This document shows positions 1 through 8,652 of a stretch of DNA of 64,000 bases, in pieces. The position numbers were made by a program, and so were the translations under genes. The stretch spans positions 2,790,001 to 2,854,000 of the forward strand of contig NZ_JBDQQR010000001.1 of assembly GCF_039888675.1 (NCBI RefSeq), read 5' to 3'. Positions within the stretch are counted from its first letter, which is position 1. Each line of letters opens with the position of its first letter. A model generated the notes under the pieces. It was given only the letters and a program-made list of their open reading frames with translations. It did no database searches and had not been told where the DNA came from. The DNA comes from Mesorhizobium sp. CAU 1732 (lineage in GTDB: Bacteria > Pseudomonadota > Alphaproteobacteria > Rhizobiales > Rhizobiaceae).

Positions 1-806
1 TGGGCCGCAGCGCGCTGGACGCCGTCGAACTGATGAATGTCGGCGTCAACTACATGCGCGAGCACATGATTCCGGAGGCGAGGGTTCATTATGCGCTGCT
101 CGATGGAGGTGGCCGTGCCGCCAACGTCGTCCAGGCGAACGCCGTCGTCGGCTACACCGTGCGCGCGCCTGAACTCTCCGACGCAAACGAGCTTTTCGAC
201 AGGATCGCCAAGATCGCAGAGGGGGCGGCTCTGATGACGGAGACCAAGGTTGACGTGGAAATCAAGTCCGGGCTGTCCAACGTTCTGACCAACAGCACGC
301 TCGAAAAGATGATGTTCCGGAACATCTCGGAATTTGTCGGCCCGATGGAATACACCAATGAAGAGCTTTCCATCGCGTCCCAATACGCCGAGACGATCAG
401 CGAAACGGATGTACTGCACGCCTGCAAGGTGTTCGCCAAGGGAGAGGAAATCCGCACCCCCATGCATCAGGGGATCGTGCCGTTCGATGGCACGCCGACG
501 CGTGTGCCGGTTTCGACAGATGCGGGGGATGTCAGTTGGATCGTGCCGCTGGCACGCTGCTTTGGCCCTTGCTATGCCGTCGGTACTCCCTTCCATAGCT
601 GGCAGATGGTTGCGCAGGGCAAGCTGAGCTACGCGCACAAGGGCATGCTGGCTGCCGCCAAGGCGATAGCGGCGACTGCGCTCGACGTCTTCGGCGATCC
701 GGAAACCATCCCGGCAGCCAAGGCGGAACTGGAGCGCAAAAAGCGGGGCAAGCCCTATGTCTGTCCGTTGCCGTCGGACATGCAGCCTCAGATACCTGCG
801 ATCTGA
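1..806 (+). CDS. M20 family amidohydrolase, AbgB-like (5' truncated by window)
   Basis: The last 267 residues of a zinc-dependent amidohydrolase are present. The reading frame is open to the left edge (frame of base 3), and the first visible residues GRSALDAVEL already align with the AbgB-type catalytic domain, so the true start lies outside the window. Visible landmarks are HYALLDGGG followed by RAANVVQ, typical of the dimerisation/lid domain, and near the C-terminus PFHSWQ and AHKGM, seen in the p-aminobenzoyl-glutamate hydrolase B / indole-acetyl-amino acid hydrolase group. These enzymes hydrolyse amide bonds of N-acyl or aryl amino acids in the cytoplasm. The next gene, a peptide-type ABC ATPase, starts 22 bp downstream, so import of a peptide-like amide followed by hydrolysis is likely. 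The exact substrate is not visible. Confidence 0.85.
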   Translation, partial: GRSALDAVELMNVGVNYMREHMIPEARVHYALLDGGGRAANVVQANAVVGYTVRAPELSDANELFDRIAKIAEGAALMTETKVDVEIKSGLSNVLTNSTLEKMMFRNISEFVGPMEYTNEELSIASQYAETISETDVLHACKVFAKGEEIRTPMHQGIVPFDGTPTRVPVSTDAGDVSWIVPLARCFGPCYAVGTPFHSWQMVAQGKLSYAHKGMLAAAKAIAATALDVFGDPETIPAAKAELERKKRGKPYVCPLPSDMQPQIPAI

Positions 807-828
807 CCGCACCTGCCGGAGGGACGTG

Positions 829-2598
829 ATGGACGATAAGCCTATTCTTTCGCTTCGAGATGTGAGGATCGAACTGAAGCACCAGCGGGCCGGCGAGCCT
901 CTGGTGAAGGGCGTCTCGTTCGATCTGGCAAGCAAGGAAACGATAGCGATCGTGGGAGAGTCAGGCTCAGGCAAGAGCCTGACTTCGCTGGCGATCATGC
1001 GACTTCTCAACCCGGCCCTGTTCCAGGTCGCTGGCGATATCGTTCTGGGCGGAACGTCGTTGCCGCTTCTGTCGGAAAAAGAGATGCGCGCCATCCGCGG
1101 AAACCGCATATCGATGGTGTTTCAGGAGCCAATGACGTCGCTCAACCCCGTCATGACCGTTGGTCGCCAGATCGCTGAAGTCATCGTCGAACACGAGGGG
1201 ATGTCGTACAAAAGAGCGCTTGTGAGATCGGAAGAGCTTCTGGACCAGGTAAGGATACCTTTTGCCCGGCAGCGCCTTAACGCATATCCGCACGAACTTT
1301 CCGGTGGAATGCGTCAGAGAGTGGTCATCGCCTGCGCGCTGGCATGCCGCCCTGAGCTTCTTATTGCAGACGAGCCGACCACGGCATTGGATGTGACCGT
1401 GCAGCGTGAAGTTCTCGATCTGATGCGCTCGCTGCAGGCGGAGCTTGGCATGGGCATCATTTTCGTGACGCACGATATGGGTGTCGTGAATGAGGTTGCC
1501 GATCGAACGCTCGTCATGTCTCACGGCGAGGTGGTGGAGCAGGGCGCGACGGGCACGATTTTCACCGCTCCGCAACATCACTACACGAAAAAGCTGATCG
1601 CTGCCGTGCCATCGTTGAAGGACGGCTTCGCGGATTTGGAGGGCAGCGCTTCCACGACAGAATTCGCGGTCGATAGCCTTGTGTCGCGTTTTCCGATCCG
1701 CGGTGGATTTCTGAACCGCCAGACTGCGTGGAACCATGCCGTCGATCGTGCGAGCTTCTCGGTCTCGCGCGGCGAGACGCTGGGGATCGTCGGTGAATCC
1801 GGCAGCGGAAAGTCTACCTTGGCGCGCGCGATCATGGGTCTGTCTTCCATCGACAGCGGTAGCCTGACCCTGAATGGCGTCAGCTTGATCGACCAGCGCG
1901 GGCGTCGACGCGTCAATCCCGCTATTCAGATGGTGTTTCAGGATTCCGGGGCGGCGCTCAATCCCGCTTTCACGGTTGAACAGACGCTCGACGAAGCGCT
2001 GAAGTTATGCATCCACGATACGAGTGAGACCCCGGCGGACCTGCTTTCGCGCGTGGCGCTATCCGAGCAGTTTCTTTCTCGCTTTCCCCACGAACTGTCG
2101 GGCGGGCAAAGGCAACGCGTCTGCATTGCCCGCGCGCTTGCGCTTCGACCCGATATCATCATCGCGGACGAATCTGTCGCCGCACTCGATGTCACGACAA
2201 AATTCCAGATCATAGGGATGTTGCAGGGACTGCAGCGCGATGTGGGCATCTCCTTCATTTTCATCACGCACGACATGACGGTCGTTCAACGCATGTGCCA
2301 CAAGGTAGTCGTCATGTGCAAAGGCAAGATCGTCGAGAAAGGGTCGACCCGGGACGTGTTGCTTACGCCGGCGCATCCATATACCCGCAAGCTTCTATCC
2401 GCCGTGCTCTCCGTTGACGGAAGCGCCGCGTACCATGACCATTCGTGCAATCAAGAGAACTTGTTTGATGCGGACAGCATTCGTCCGGTCAGCGCCGCAA
2501 ATCCGGAATTGAGGTACAAGAGCTTGGGCAACGGGCATTTGGTGCTCGCGCAAGAAGACGCTGATGGCGCCACCGCAACTGCGGCGTCGTGGCGCTGA
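829..2598 (+). CDS. Double-domain ABC transporter ATPase, DppDF/OppDF (GsiA/YejF) type
   Basis: A 589-residue cytoplasmic ATPase carries two complete nucleotide-binding domains in one chain. The first has Walker A GESGSGKS at residues 43-50 and signature LSGGMRQRV at about 160. The second has Walker A GESGSGKST at about 322 and signature LSGGQRQRV at about 421. Each is followed by the HPYTRKLL-like tail of oligopeptide/dipeptide importers. I chose the ATG at 829 because a GGAGGG ribosome site lies just upstream and the protein then begins at the first domain; a longer open frame overlaps the previous gene. The fusion is common in rhizobial di/oligopeptide and nickel-type systems. Permeases and the binding protein are presumably to the left of the window. 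The substrate is unknown, but the preceding amidohydrolase suggests an amide-linked compound. Confidence 0.93.
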   Translation: MDDKPILSLRDVRIELKHQRAGEPLVKGVSFDLASKETIAIVGESGSGKSLTSLAIMRLLNPALFQVAGDIVLGGTSLPLLSEKEMRAIRGNRISMVFQEPMTSLNPVMTVGRQIAEVIVEHEGMSYKRALVRSEELLDQVRIPFARQRLNAYPHELSGGMRQRVVIACALACRPELLIADEPTTALDVTVQREVLDLMRSLQAELGMGIIFVTHDMGVVNEVADRTLVMSHGEVVEQGATGTIFTAPQHHYTKKLIAAVPSLKDGFADLEGSASTTEFAVDSLVSRFPIRGGFLNRQTAWNHAVDRASFSVSRGETLGIVGESGSGKSTLARAIMGLSSIDSGSLTLNGVSLIDQRGRRRVNPAIQMVFQDSGAALNPAFTVEQTLDEALKLCIHDTSETPADLLSRVALSEQFLSRFPHELSGGQRQRVCIARALALRPDIIIADESVAALDVTTKFQIIGMLQGLQRDVGISFIFITHDMTVVQRMCHKVVVMCKGKIVEKGSTRDVLLTPAHPYTRKLLSAVLSVDGSAAYHDHSCNQENLFDADSIRPVSAANPELRYKSLGNGHLVLAQEDADGATATAASWR

Positions 2599-2661
2599 AC
2601 GGGATGCGGCCGCTCTTGGCGCCGGGCTGCCTTTCTGGCTGACCGGCTCAACTTTCAATGA

Positions 2662-4044
2662 TCACATAACCTTGCCGGGGTTGAGGGTATTATCCGGGTC
2701 CAGCGCATGCTTGATTCTTGCCATGAGACCCAGCTCCTCACCGGATTTGTAGCGAAGCATTTCGTCGATCCGATACTGACCGATGCCATGTTCTGCGGAG
2801 ATGCTTCCATTGTATCGCGCCACGACATCGTGCACCGCCCGCTTCGCGTCCGCGTCAGCAAGATCCGCTGTAGCGAGCACATTGAAATGAAGGTTGCCAT
2901 CGCCGGCATGCCCGAAAATATTCACGGTGCTGCCAGGGGAAAGCGCGGCAATGGCCGCCGATGCTTCCTTTATGAAATCCGGGATCGCGCCGACGGGCAC
3001 GGAGATGTCGTGTTTGATGCTGCGCCCCTGGTGTAGTTCGGCTTCGGTTATATTTTCGCGCAGCGCCCACAATTGTTGGGCCTGCGCCTCGGACCTGGCG
3101 ATCGTACCGTCAACGGCCTCACCCGCCTCAAGCGCGGCTTCGAGCATTGCCTCGACGGCACCGTCGATATCGCCGAAGTTCGAACCCACCTCCAGCAGTA
3201 CATACCAGACGCCTGGGGCAAGTGGCAGCGCCACACCCGAATGGCGCGCTACAAGATCCATCGAGACGGCGGAAATCAGTTCGAAGGCGCTTACCTGATC
3301 GCCCAACTCGTCCTGCGCGCGTGCGAGAAGCGCCAACCCTGCCTGGGCGTCCGGAACGGCAAGCAGTGAAACGGAACGTTTCCGCGGCTGCGGAGACAGC
3401 CGGAGTACCGCGGCGGTGATGATGGCGAGCGTGCCTTCGGAGCCGATGAAAAGCTGTTTCCAGTCATACCCGGCATTGTCCTTACGCAGATGACGCAAAC
3501 CATTAACGAGCGTGCCGTCGGCGAGTACTATTTCCAGCCCCAGAACAGACTGTCGAGCCATGCCGTAGCGCACCACATGAATGCCGCCTGCGTTGCTCGC
3601 AACCACACCACCAATCTGCGCGGAACCTTCCGACGCCAGGTTGATAGCCAGCTTGCGTCCCTGGGCGAGGGCGGCGTCCTGCGCGGTCTGGAGGATGCAG
3701 CCGGCTTCCACTTCCATGGTCATGCCAACGCGGTCGATATGCCTGATCGCGTTCATGCGCGACATGGACAGTACGATTTGTCGAGCGTCGTTCGCCAGCG
3801 GGACGCCGCTGCCCGCAAGACCGGTATTTCCACCCTGGGGCACGACGCGGATGCCAGCGTCGGCGCATTGTGCGACGACGGCTGCCACCTCATGCACGTT
3901 TCGTGGGCGCACGACCGCGACGGCGTCACCGCGAAATAGCCCACGCCAGTCCTGCAGAAACGGTTCCTTGTCCTGTGGCTCGAGCAAAAGGCCATGGGGA
4001 CCAACTATATCGGTAAGTCGGTCGATGAATGACGGGTTTGGCAT
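2662..4044 (-). CDS. FAD-linked oxidase, D-2-hydroxyacid dehydrogenase (GlcD/D-2-hydroxyglutarate dehydrogenase type)
   Basis: This is a 460-residue flavoenzyme of the vanillyl-alcohol oxidase fold. The N-terminal FAD_binding_4 domain (about 38-180) has PQGGNTGLAGSG at 69-80 and VVASNAGGI. The C-terminal FAD-oxidase_C domain contains the metal/substrate motifs FGHAGDGNLHFNV (about 380) and SAEHGIGQYR (about 420). Members oxidise D-2-hydroxy acids (D-lactate, D-2-hydroxyglutarate, glycolate) to 2-oxo acids and pass electrons to an ETF or quinone. It is the last gene of the minus-strand TRAP operon, 10 bp after dctM, so I infer that it oxidises the imported acid or the product of the upstream lactonase. 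The length is normal for the family and no residue appears to be missing. Which hydroxy acid is used cannot be read from the sequence. Confidence 0.9.
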   Translation of the reverse strand: MPNPSFIDRLTDIVGPHGLLLEPQDKEPFLQDWRGLFRGDAVAVVRPRNVHEVAAVVAQCADAGIRVVPQGGNTGLAGSGVPLANDARQIVLSMSRMNAIRHIDRVGMTMEVEAGCILQTAQDAALAQGRKLAINLASEGSAQIGGVVASNAGGIHVVRYGMARQSVLGLEIVLADGTLVNGLRHLRKDNAGYDWKQLFIGSEGTLAIITAAVLRLSPQPRKRSVSLLAVPDAQAGLALLARAQDELGDQVSAFELISAVSMDLVARHSGVALPLAPGVWYVLLEVGSNFGDIDGAVEAMLEAALEAGEAVDGTIARSEAQAQQLWALRENITEAELHQGRSIKHDISVPVGAIPDFIKEASAAIAALSPGSTVNIFGHAGDGNLHFNVLATADLADADAKRAVHDVVARYNGSISAEHGIGQYRIDEMLRYKSGEELGLMARIKHALDPDNTLNPGKVM

Positions 4045-4054
4045 GCGAGTATTC

Positions 4055-5329
4055 TCAATTGGGTACGAATAGAAGGGAGAACGCCGGAATGTAGGTGGTC
4101 AGCATGAGCACGAAGAGCATGATGAGGATTTGAGGCCAGATCGCTTTCGAGATGCGGTAGAGACTGAGCCCCGATATTGCCATGCCGACAAACAGGCAGT
4201 AGCCGACTGGCGGCGAGGCCATACCAATGGCGACATTGGTGACGATGATGGCCCCGAAATGGATAGGGTCGATGCCGAAACTGTTCGCGATGGCAATCAG
4301 CATCGGGCCAAGGATCACCATGATCGCGATTTCGTCCATGACAGCCGCGAGCAGGAAGAAAGCGGCGTTGAGACCAGCGAGCGCCAACCATTCTTCCGTT
4401 ACGTTGGAAGACAGCCATGCAGCGAAGTCGGTGGCGATGCGCTCCTGTGCGACGAGTACGCCGAACCCCGCCGAGACGGCGATGATCGAGGTGACGATGG
4501 CGCTGGTTCGCATTGCGCGCAGGGCCACGCCCGAAAGATCGCGCCAATTCATGCCACGCTCGATGAAAAGCCCCACGATCAACGCGTAGACGCAGCTTAT
4601 CCCCGCCGCTTCAGTCGGCGTGAAAACGCCACCATAGATGCCCCCCAGCACGATGAAGGGTGAAGCCAGCGCCCATTTGCCTTGGACGAAAGCGTCGCGC
4701 TTTTCGCTCCAGGTTGCCCGCTCCTGCTTCCTGATGCCATGACGTTTCGCGTGGACGTGACAAACGACGAGCAGACCCGCGACAATCGTCAGTCCAGGAA
4801 CGATACCTGAGAGGAAAAGTCGGCTGATCGACTGCTCTGCGATAGTTCCCCAGATCACGAAGGCGATGGAGGGAGGAATGAGCGGGCCGAGGACGCCTGC
4901 GCTTACTGCGATTGACGTCGCGAAGGCTTTGTCATAGCCGGCCTTTGCCATCGCCGGTATCATGATCGCGCCTATCGCTGCGGTCGTTGCAGGCGCGGAG
5001 CCCGAAATCGAGGAAAAGATCAATCCGGTAAGCACAGCGACCATCGCAAGGCCGCCTGTCCGCTGGCGCACGAAGACCGACGCGACCTCAATGAGACGCT
5101 GCGACATCCCGCCGGCGCTCATCAGTTCGCCGGCAAGCATGAAAAGTGGAATGGCCAAAAGGCTGAAACTTTGAGAGCCGGCCACCATTTGCATGGCAAG
5201 AAACGCAGGCTCGATATCGGCAAAGATCAGCACCAGCATTATGACGCCGCCAATGGCGATCGCAAACGGTACGCCGAAAACGACGAGAGCACCGAAACCG
5301 GCGGTGAGCAGTAGGATGCTGATGCTCAT
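4055..5329 (-). CDS. dctM: TRAP transporter large permease (DctM)
   Basis: This 424-residue integral membrane protein of the DctM/SiaM family has about 12 hydrophobic segments across its full length. The family region GLIFSSISGSAPATTAAIG and the later LGPLIPPSIAFVIWG are recognisable. It forms the sodium-coupled transport channel of a tripartite ATP-independent periplasmic transporter. Its start overlaps the end of dctQ by 4 bp (ATGA), so the two membrane subunits are translationally coupled. It is followed 10 bp later by the FAD-linked dehydrogenase. The substrate class (organic acid) follows from the family and the neighbours, not from this protein. Confidence 0.95.
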   Translation of the reverse strand: MSISILLLTAGFGALVVFGVPFAIAIGGVIMLVLIFADIEPAFLAMQMVAGSQSFSLLAIPLFMLAGELMSAGGMSQRLIEVASVFVRQRTGGLAMVAVLTGLIFSSISGSAPATTAAIGAIMIPAMAKAGYDKAFATSIAVSAGVLGPLIPPSIAFVIWGTIAEQSISRLFLSGIVPGLTIVAGLLVVCHVHAKRHGIRKQERATWSEKRDAFVQGKWALASPFIVLGGIYGGVFTPTEAAGISCVYALIVGLFIERGMNWRDLSGVALRAMRTSAIVTSIIAVSAGFGVLVAQERIATDFAAWLSSNVTEEWLALAGLNAAFFLLAAVMDEIAIMVILGPMLIAIANSFGIDPIHFGAIIVTNVAIGMASPPVGYCLFVGMAISGLSLYRISKAIWPQILIMLFVLMLTTYIPAFSLLFVPN

Positions 5330-5823
5330 GGCGCGATTTCTGTCTCAGCTTCGGGTTGGGAAACGCCAAGCAAACGCGCTGTGGCGAAGAGGAAGATCAG
5401 CGCGCCGCAGACGGGGGCCAATATGTGCAGGATCTCGATGGGATAGCCGATAGCGGCGGAAACTGAGCCGCCGGTCATGCTGTAGTAACGTTCGCCCGAC
5501 CAGAGCAGATAGGCACCGAAGGACATGGTGAAAGCATCGATGGCCCGTTCTGCCCATCTTCTCATCGGCAGGGGCACGCTGCCGATGATGAGGTCGAGAC
5601 GAACGTGAAAGCCCTGGTTCACCCCAAGCGCCAGGCCACCGAGTATCGCCCAAGAAAACATCAGCATGGCGCCTTCCTCGGTCCAGGAAGGCGCGCGTCC
5701 GAAGACGTATCGCATGACCACCTGGATCACGATGCACAGCATCATGATCCAGGCGGCTGAAACGATACTTGCCTGAAGCAGTCGTGATATCAGCGTGATG
5801 ACGGGGGCGGCCAAGGCTTTCAT
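5326..5823 (-). CDS. dctQ: TRAP transporter small permease (DctQ)
   Basis: The 165-residue product has four predicted membrane helices (about 12-35, 48-66, 89-110 and 130-152), the size and layout of DctQ. The motif FGRAPSWTEEGAMLMFSWA lies between helices 1 and 2, as in the family. It pairs with DctM in the inner membrane and docks the periplasmic receptor. It lies 24 bp after dctP and overlaps dctM by 4 bp. Family assignment is firm. Confidence 0.93.
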   Translation of the reverse strand: MKALAAPVITLISRLLQASIVSAAWIMMLCIVIQVVMRYVFGRAPSWTEEGAMLMFSWAILGGLALGVNQGFHVRLDLIIGSVPLPMRRWAERAIDAFTMSFGAYLLWSGERYYSMTGGSVSAAIGYPIEILHILAPVCGALIFLFATARLLGVSQPEAETEIAP

Positions 5824-5847
5824 CAGATACCTCCGCGAAGGCGATGT

Positions 5848-6849
5848 TTACTGGACCGCAGCGAGCGTCTCGTCGAGCAGGTCGGTGCCGATGGAAGCCC
5901 TGAACTGCTCATAGACGCTGCCCACAGCCTCGCGAAACGGAACGAAATCCTCAACGCGGTTCACTGTCATGCCTGTGGCTTCGAGACGGGTAATGATCTC
6001 TTCGGTAACGGCGCGGGTTTCTGCGCGCTGACGTATGGTCGCCTCGGCACCCGCCTTTGTCACAACCTGTTGAAGATCTTCCGGCAAGCGGTCGAAGAAG
6101 CGCTTGCTGACCAATAACGGGATTGCAGAGTACGTGTGGTTCGTCAGCGACAGGTAGCGAGCAACCTCGAAATACTTGTTCTGGTCGATCACCGCGAGTG
6201 GAATTTCCAATCCGTCGATTGCGCCCTGCTGTACCGCGGTAAATGTCTCACCCCATGCCATCGGGACGGCATTGCCGCCCAGTGAGGAGAACATGCCGAT
6301 GAAAACCGGGTTTTGCATGACGCGGTACTTCACGCCGAGAATGTCATCCGGCTTTTCGACCGGGCGCACATTGTTGATCATGTGGCGGAAACCGCCCTCC
6401 ATGAAGCCGAGGACCTTGATGCCCTTGCTTTCCAGGTTCGAACCCAGCTTCTGCCCAATCGGACCGTCGAGAACCTCTGCGGCCTGTACCTCACTTTCGA
6501 AAAGAAAGGGTAGGTCGTTCAACTGGAAGCTCCCCTCCACCTGTGCAATGACGGCGTTGGTGATGATGGCCGCATCGACCGTTCCGAGCCGCATTCCGTC
6601 TATCATCGGCTTTTCGTCGCCAAGTTGCCGGTTCGGAAACAACTGCACCTCAAGCCTGCCGCCTGAATTCTCTTCGACGAGCTCCTTGAACGCACGCGCG
6701 CCAACCGCGTACGGGTCGGTCGCTCCATCGGAGGTCGTCCAGCCCAATTTAATGACGGTTTTCTGCTCAGCGGCGGCTGGACACGCAGTAAGCGCCAAAC
6801 TTGCCCCGAACACAGCGACAAGCGCACGGCGCGTGATATTGAAAGCCAT
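5848..6849 (-). CDS. dctP: TRAP transporter periplasmic solute receptor (DctP family)
   Basis: A 333-residue extracytoplasmic binding protein. The N-terminus RRALVAVFGASLALTAC is a signal peptide. The LTAC at 20-23 reads as a possible lipobox, so the receptor may be a lipoprotein; a normal cleavage after AAA (about 27) is the alternative. The DctP fold is recognised by KLGWTTSDGATDPYAVGA near the start, YRVMQNPVFIGMFSSLGG in the middle with the arginine that usually pairs with the substrate carboxylate, and AWGETFTAVQQGAIDGLE. A good ribosome site (GGAGGAGAA) precedes the ATG. It sits first among the three TRAP genes, 35 bp after the lactonase-like gene. A carboxylate ligand is expected. Confidence 0.94.
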   Translation of the reverse strand: MAFNITRRALVAVFGASLALTACPAAAEQKTVIKLGWTTSDGATDPYAVGARAFKELVEENSGGRLEVQLFPNRQLGDEKPMIDGMRLGTVDAAIITNAVIAQVEGSFQLNDLPFLFESEVQAAEVLDGPIGQKLGSNLESKGIKVLGFMEGGFRHMINNVRPVEKPDDILGVKYRVMQNPVFIGMFSSLGGNAVPMAWGETFTAVQQGAIDGLEIPLAVIDQNKYFEVARYLSLTNHTYSAIPLLVSKRFFDRLPEDLQQVVTKAGAEATIRQRAETRAVTEEIITRLEATGMTVNRVEDFVPFREAVGSVYEQFRASIGTDLLDETLAAVQ

Positions 6850-6884
6850 GAAATTCTCCTCCAGATTGATAGTGGTCGGTCAGT

Positions 6885-7778
6885 TCAACTCGCTGCCGGG
6901 CCTGCGAAGCCGTAAAGTCGGGCCGGGTTGGTAACGAGAATGTTGTTGCGAAGCTGCTCATCGGGCACCCACAGCTCCAGCAGCTCAAGAAGGTCGCCTG
7001 TGTTGGGCATCGGCTGCGTAAGCGCGACGTGCGGCCAATCGGAACCCCATACGCAACGATCCGGGGCCGCTTCCCCCAGCGCCTGCGCGAAAGGCAGGGT
7101 GTCGTCGAAGTTCGCTTCCTGAGCAGACATACGGTAAGCGCCCGAGAGCTTAACCCAAGCTTTGCCGTCTTTCAGGAACTCGACCATCTGTGCAAAGCCT
7201 GGATGGTCCGTTCCGGATTCCACTGGAATGTGTCCCATGTGGTCGAACACGACCTCCACGGGCAACCGCGCGATTATCGGGGCTATTTCAGGCAGCGTTT
7301 GAACGTTGATCAGCAACTGCACATGCCAGCCCAGCGGGGCAATGCGGGCCGCGAGGCGTTCCAGTTCCTCGATGGCGATGCCTCCGCCGAACAGCGCATT
7401 GATACGGACGCCGCGAACGCCCGCAGCCGAAAGCTCCTCCAGTTGCGCATCGCTCACGTCGGGCGCGACGACTGCAACGCCTCTCAACCGGCCGGGATGT
7501 CTGCGCAAGGTTTCCACCATGCAACTGTTGTCGGTGCCATAGACGCTGATCTGGACCAGAACGCCCCGATCCATTCCCAGCGCATCGAGCATCGCAAGGT
7601 AGGATTCCTCGGACGCGGCAGGTGGCGTGTAGCTGCGATTGGCTACCATCGGGAAACGCGCCCCACCGATAACATGTGCGTGCGTATCGCAAGCCCCCCT
7701 CGGAATTGCAAAGGAGGGTGTCCGCACAAAGGGGTTCGCGCCCTGGCAAAATGGGATCGAAGACGTGGACGAGACCAT
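6885..7778 (-). CDS. Amidohydrolase 2 family lactonase (2-pyrone-4,6-dicarboxylate / sulfomuconolactone hydrolase-like)
   Basis: A 297-residue TIM-barrel metal-dependent hydrolase (PF04909). Metal and catalytic signatures are ACDTHAHV near residue 30, VVFDHMGH in the middle and CVWGSDWPH near 235, the pattern of LigI-type 2-pyrone-4,6-dicarboxylate lactonase and related lactonases. I use the ATG at 7778, two bases after the stop of the regulator gene; a longer open frame begins inside that gene but adds unrelated residues. The gene heads a string lactonase-dctP-dctQ-dctM-FAD dehydrogenase. A reasonable inference is that a lactone or cyclic acid is opened to a hydroxy acid, which the flavoenzyme then oxidises. 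Substrate identity is open. Confidence 0.86.
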   Translation of the reverse strand: MVSSTSSIPFCQGANPFVRTPSFAIPRGACDTHAHVIGGARFPMVANRSYTPPAASEESYLAMLDALGMDRGVLVQISVYGTDNSCMVETLRRHPGRLRGVAVVAPDVSDAQLEELSAAGVRGVRINALFGGGIAIEELERLAARIAPLGWHVQLLINVQTLPEIAPIIARLPVEVVFDHMGHIPVESGTDHPGFAQMVEFLKDGKAWVKLSGAYRMSAQEANFDDTLPFAQALGEAAPDRCVWGSDWPHVALTQPMPNTGDLLELLELWVPDEQLRNNILVTNPARLYGFAGPAAS

Positions 7779-7780
7779 GC

Positions 7781-8509
7781 TCAGCGCTGCTCCAGTGCCG
7801 AGAACGAGCCCAGCCCCAGTCGCTCCATCGCGGAACACAGGTGTTGGCGCATGGCCTGTTCAGCACCGGGAGCATCACCCTCCACGATGGCCGCCAGCAC
7901 AGCCTCGTGTTCAGCCTCGACCAGCATCACCCTCTCAGGCAGTCGCGCTGCGGTGTTCGATCGGGCCTGGGCGATGGCTTCACGCAGATTGGCGCCGAGA
8001 AAGGCGAGAAAGCGAAGTATGTATGGATTGCCGGACGCGCGGGCGATAGCCAGGTGAAAATTGCTGTCATCGCCAGTACCATCGCGTCCGCTGGCGATAG
8101 CTTCCTTAAGGAGCAACAAAGCGCTCCGCATTTCCTCGTGATTGCAGGCGTCCGAGTTGATCGCCGCAAGCCGGGCTGCCGTGCCCTCCACGGCAATGCG
8201 AAGTTGAAAGACGTGGCGCAGATTGCCATGCGCCTCAGCGGCCTCATCCAGCCGGAAAAGTGCCTTGCCCGGCTCTGCGGCAACGAACGCACCGAGCCCC
8301 TGGCGGGAGTCTATAAGCCCCTCCGAGCGCAGCCGAGACATGGCTTCACGCACCACCATGCGCGACACGTCGTAACGTTCGGCCAGTTCCTTTTCGGTCG
8401 GGAGCTTCTGACCGGGCGCGAAATCGCCGGTCCGGATCGCCGCGCCAAGCCGGCGAGCGACAACCTCAGACAGCCTTGGCGCGCGTTCAACTGTGTCATC
8501 ATCAAACAT
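7781..8509 (-). CDS. GntR-family transcriptional regulator, FadR subfamily
   Basis: The 242-residue product has an N-terminal winged helix (LSEVVARRLGAAIRTGDF, then LPTEKELAERYDVSRMVVRE, then GLIDSRQGLGAFV) and an all-helical FCD ligand-binding domain at about 95-235 with the His/Asp-rich metal/ligand pocket typical of FadR/VanR members. I choose the ATG at 8509 (MFDDDT). An in-frame extension up to 8602 is open, but it would read across a FadR-type operator at 8536-8546, so it is unlikely to be coding. The stop is two bases before the lactonase start, so the regulator is the first gene of the operon it probably controls. It likely acts as an autorepressor released by the imported acid. Confidence 0.9.
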   Translation of the reverse strand: MFDDDTVERAPRLSEVVARRLGAAIRTGDFAPGQKLPTEKELAERYDVSRMVVREAMSRLRSEGLIDSRQGLGAFVAAEPGKALFRLDEAAEAHGNLRHVFQLRIAVEGTAARLAAINSDACNHEEMRSALLLLKEAIASGRDGTGDDSNFHLAIARASGNPYILRFLAFLGANLREAIAQARSNTAARLPERVMLVEAEHEAVLAAIVEGDAPGAEQAMRQHLCSAMERLGLGSFSALEQR

Positions 8510-8535
8510 GAGCGTATGCTTAACATCATACATGC

Positions 8536-8546
8536 TTGTCATACAA
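8536..8546. promoter_or_regulatory. FadR/GntR-type operator TTGTCATACAA
   Basis: The 11-bp inverted repeat TTGT-CAT-ACAA fits the FadR-subfamily consensus TNGTNNNACNA exactly. It lies 27-37 bp upstream of the chosen regulator start, the place expected for an autoregulatory operator of the minus-strand lactonase/TRAP operon. Palindrome and position are seen directly; binding by the adjacent regulator is inferred. Confidence 0.6.
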
Positions 8547-8652
8547 CATGAAAATAGCGGCCTCGCCCAGTCTCGAATGGGCGCAACACTGTGCGTTTCC
8601 ACGAACGAGCCGGTTGCGTTGGCTTTGATAGTTCAGTTCGTAAAGGGCGCGT

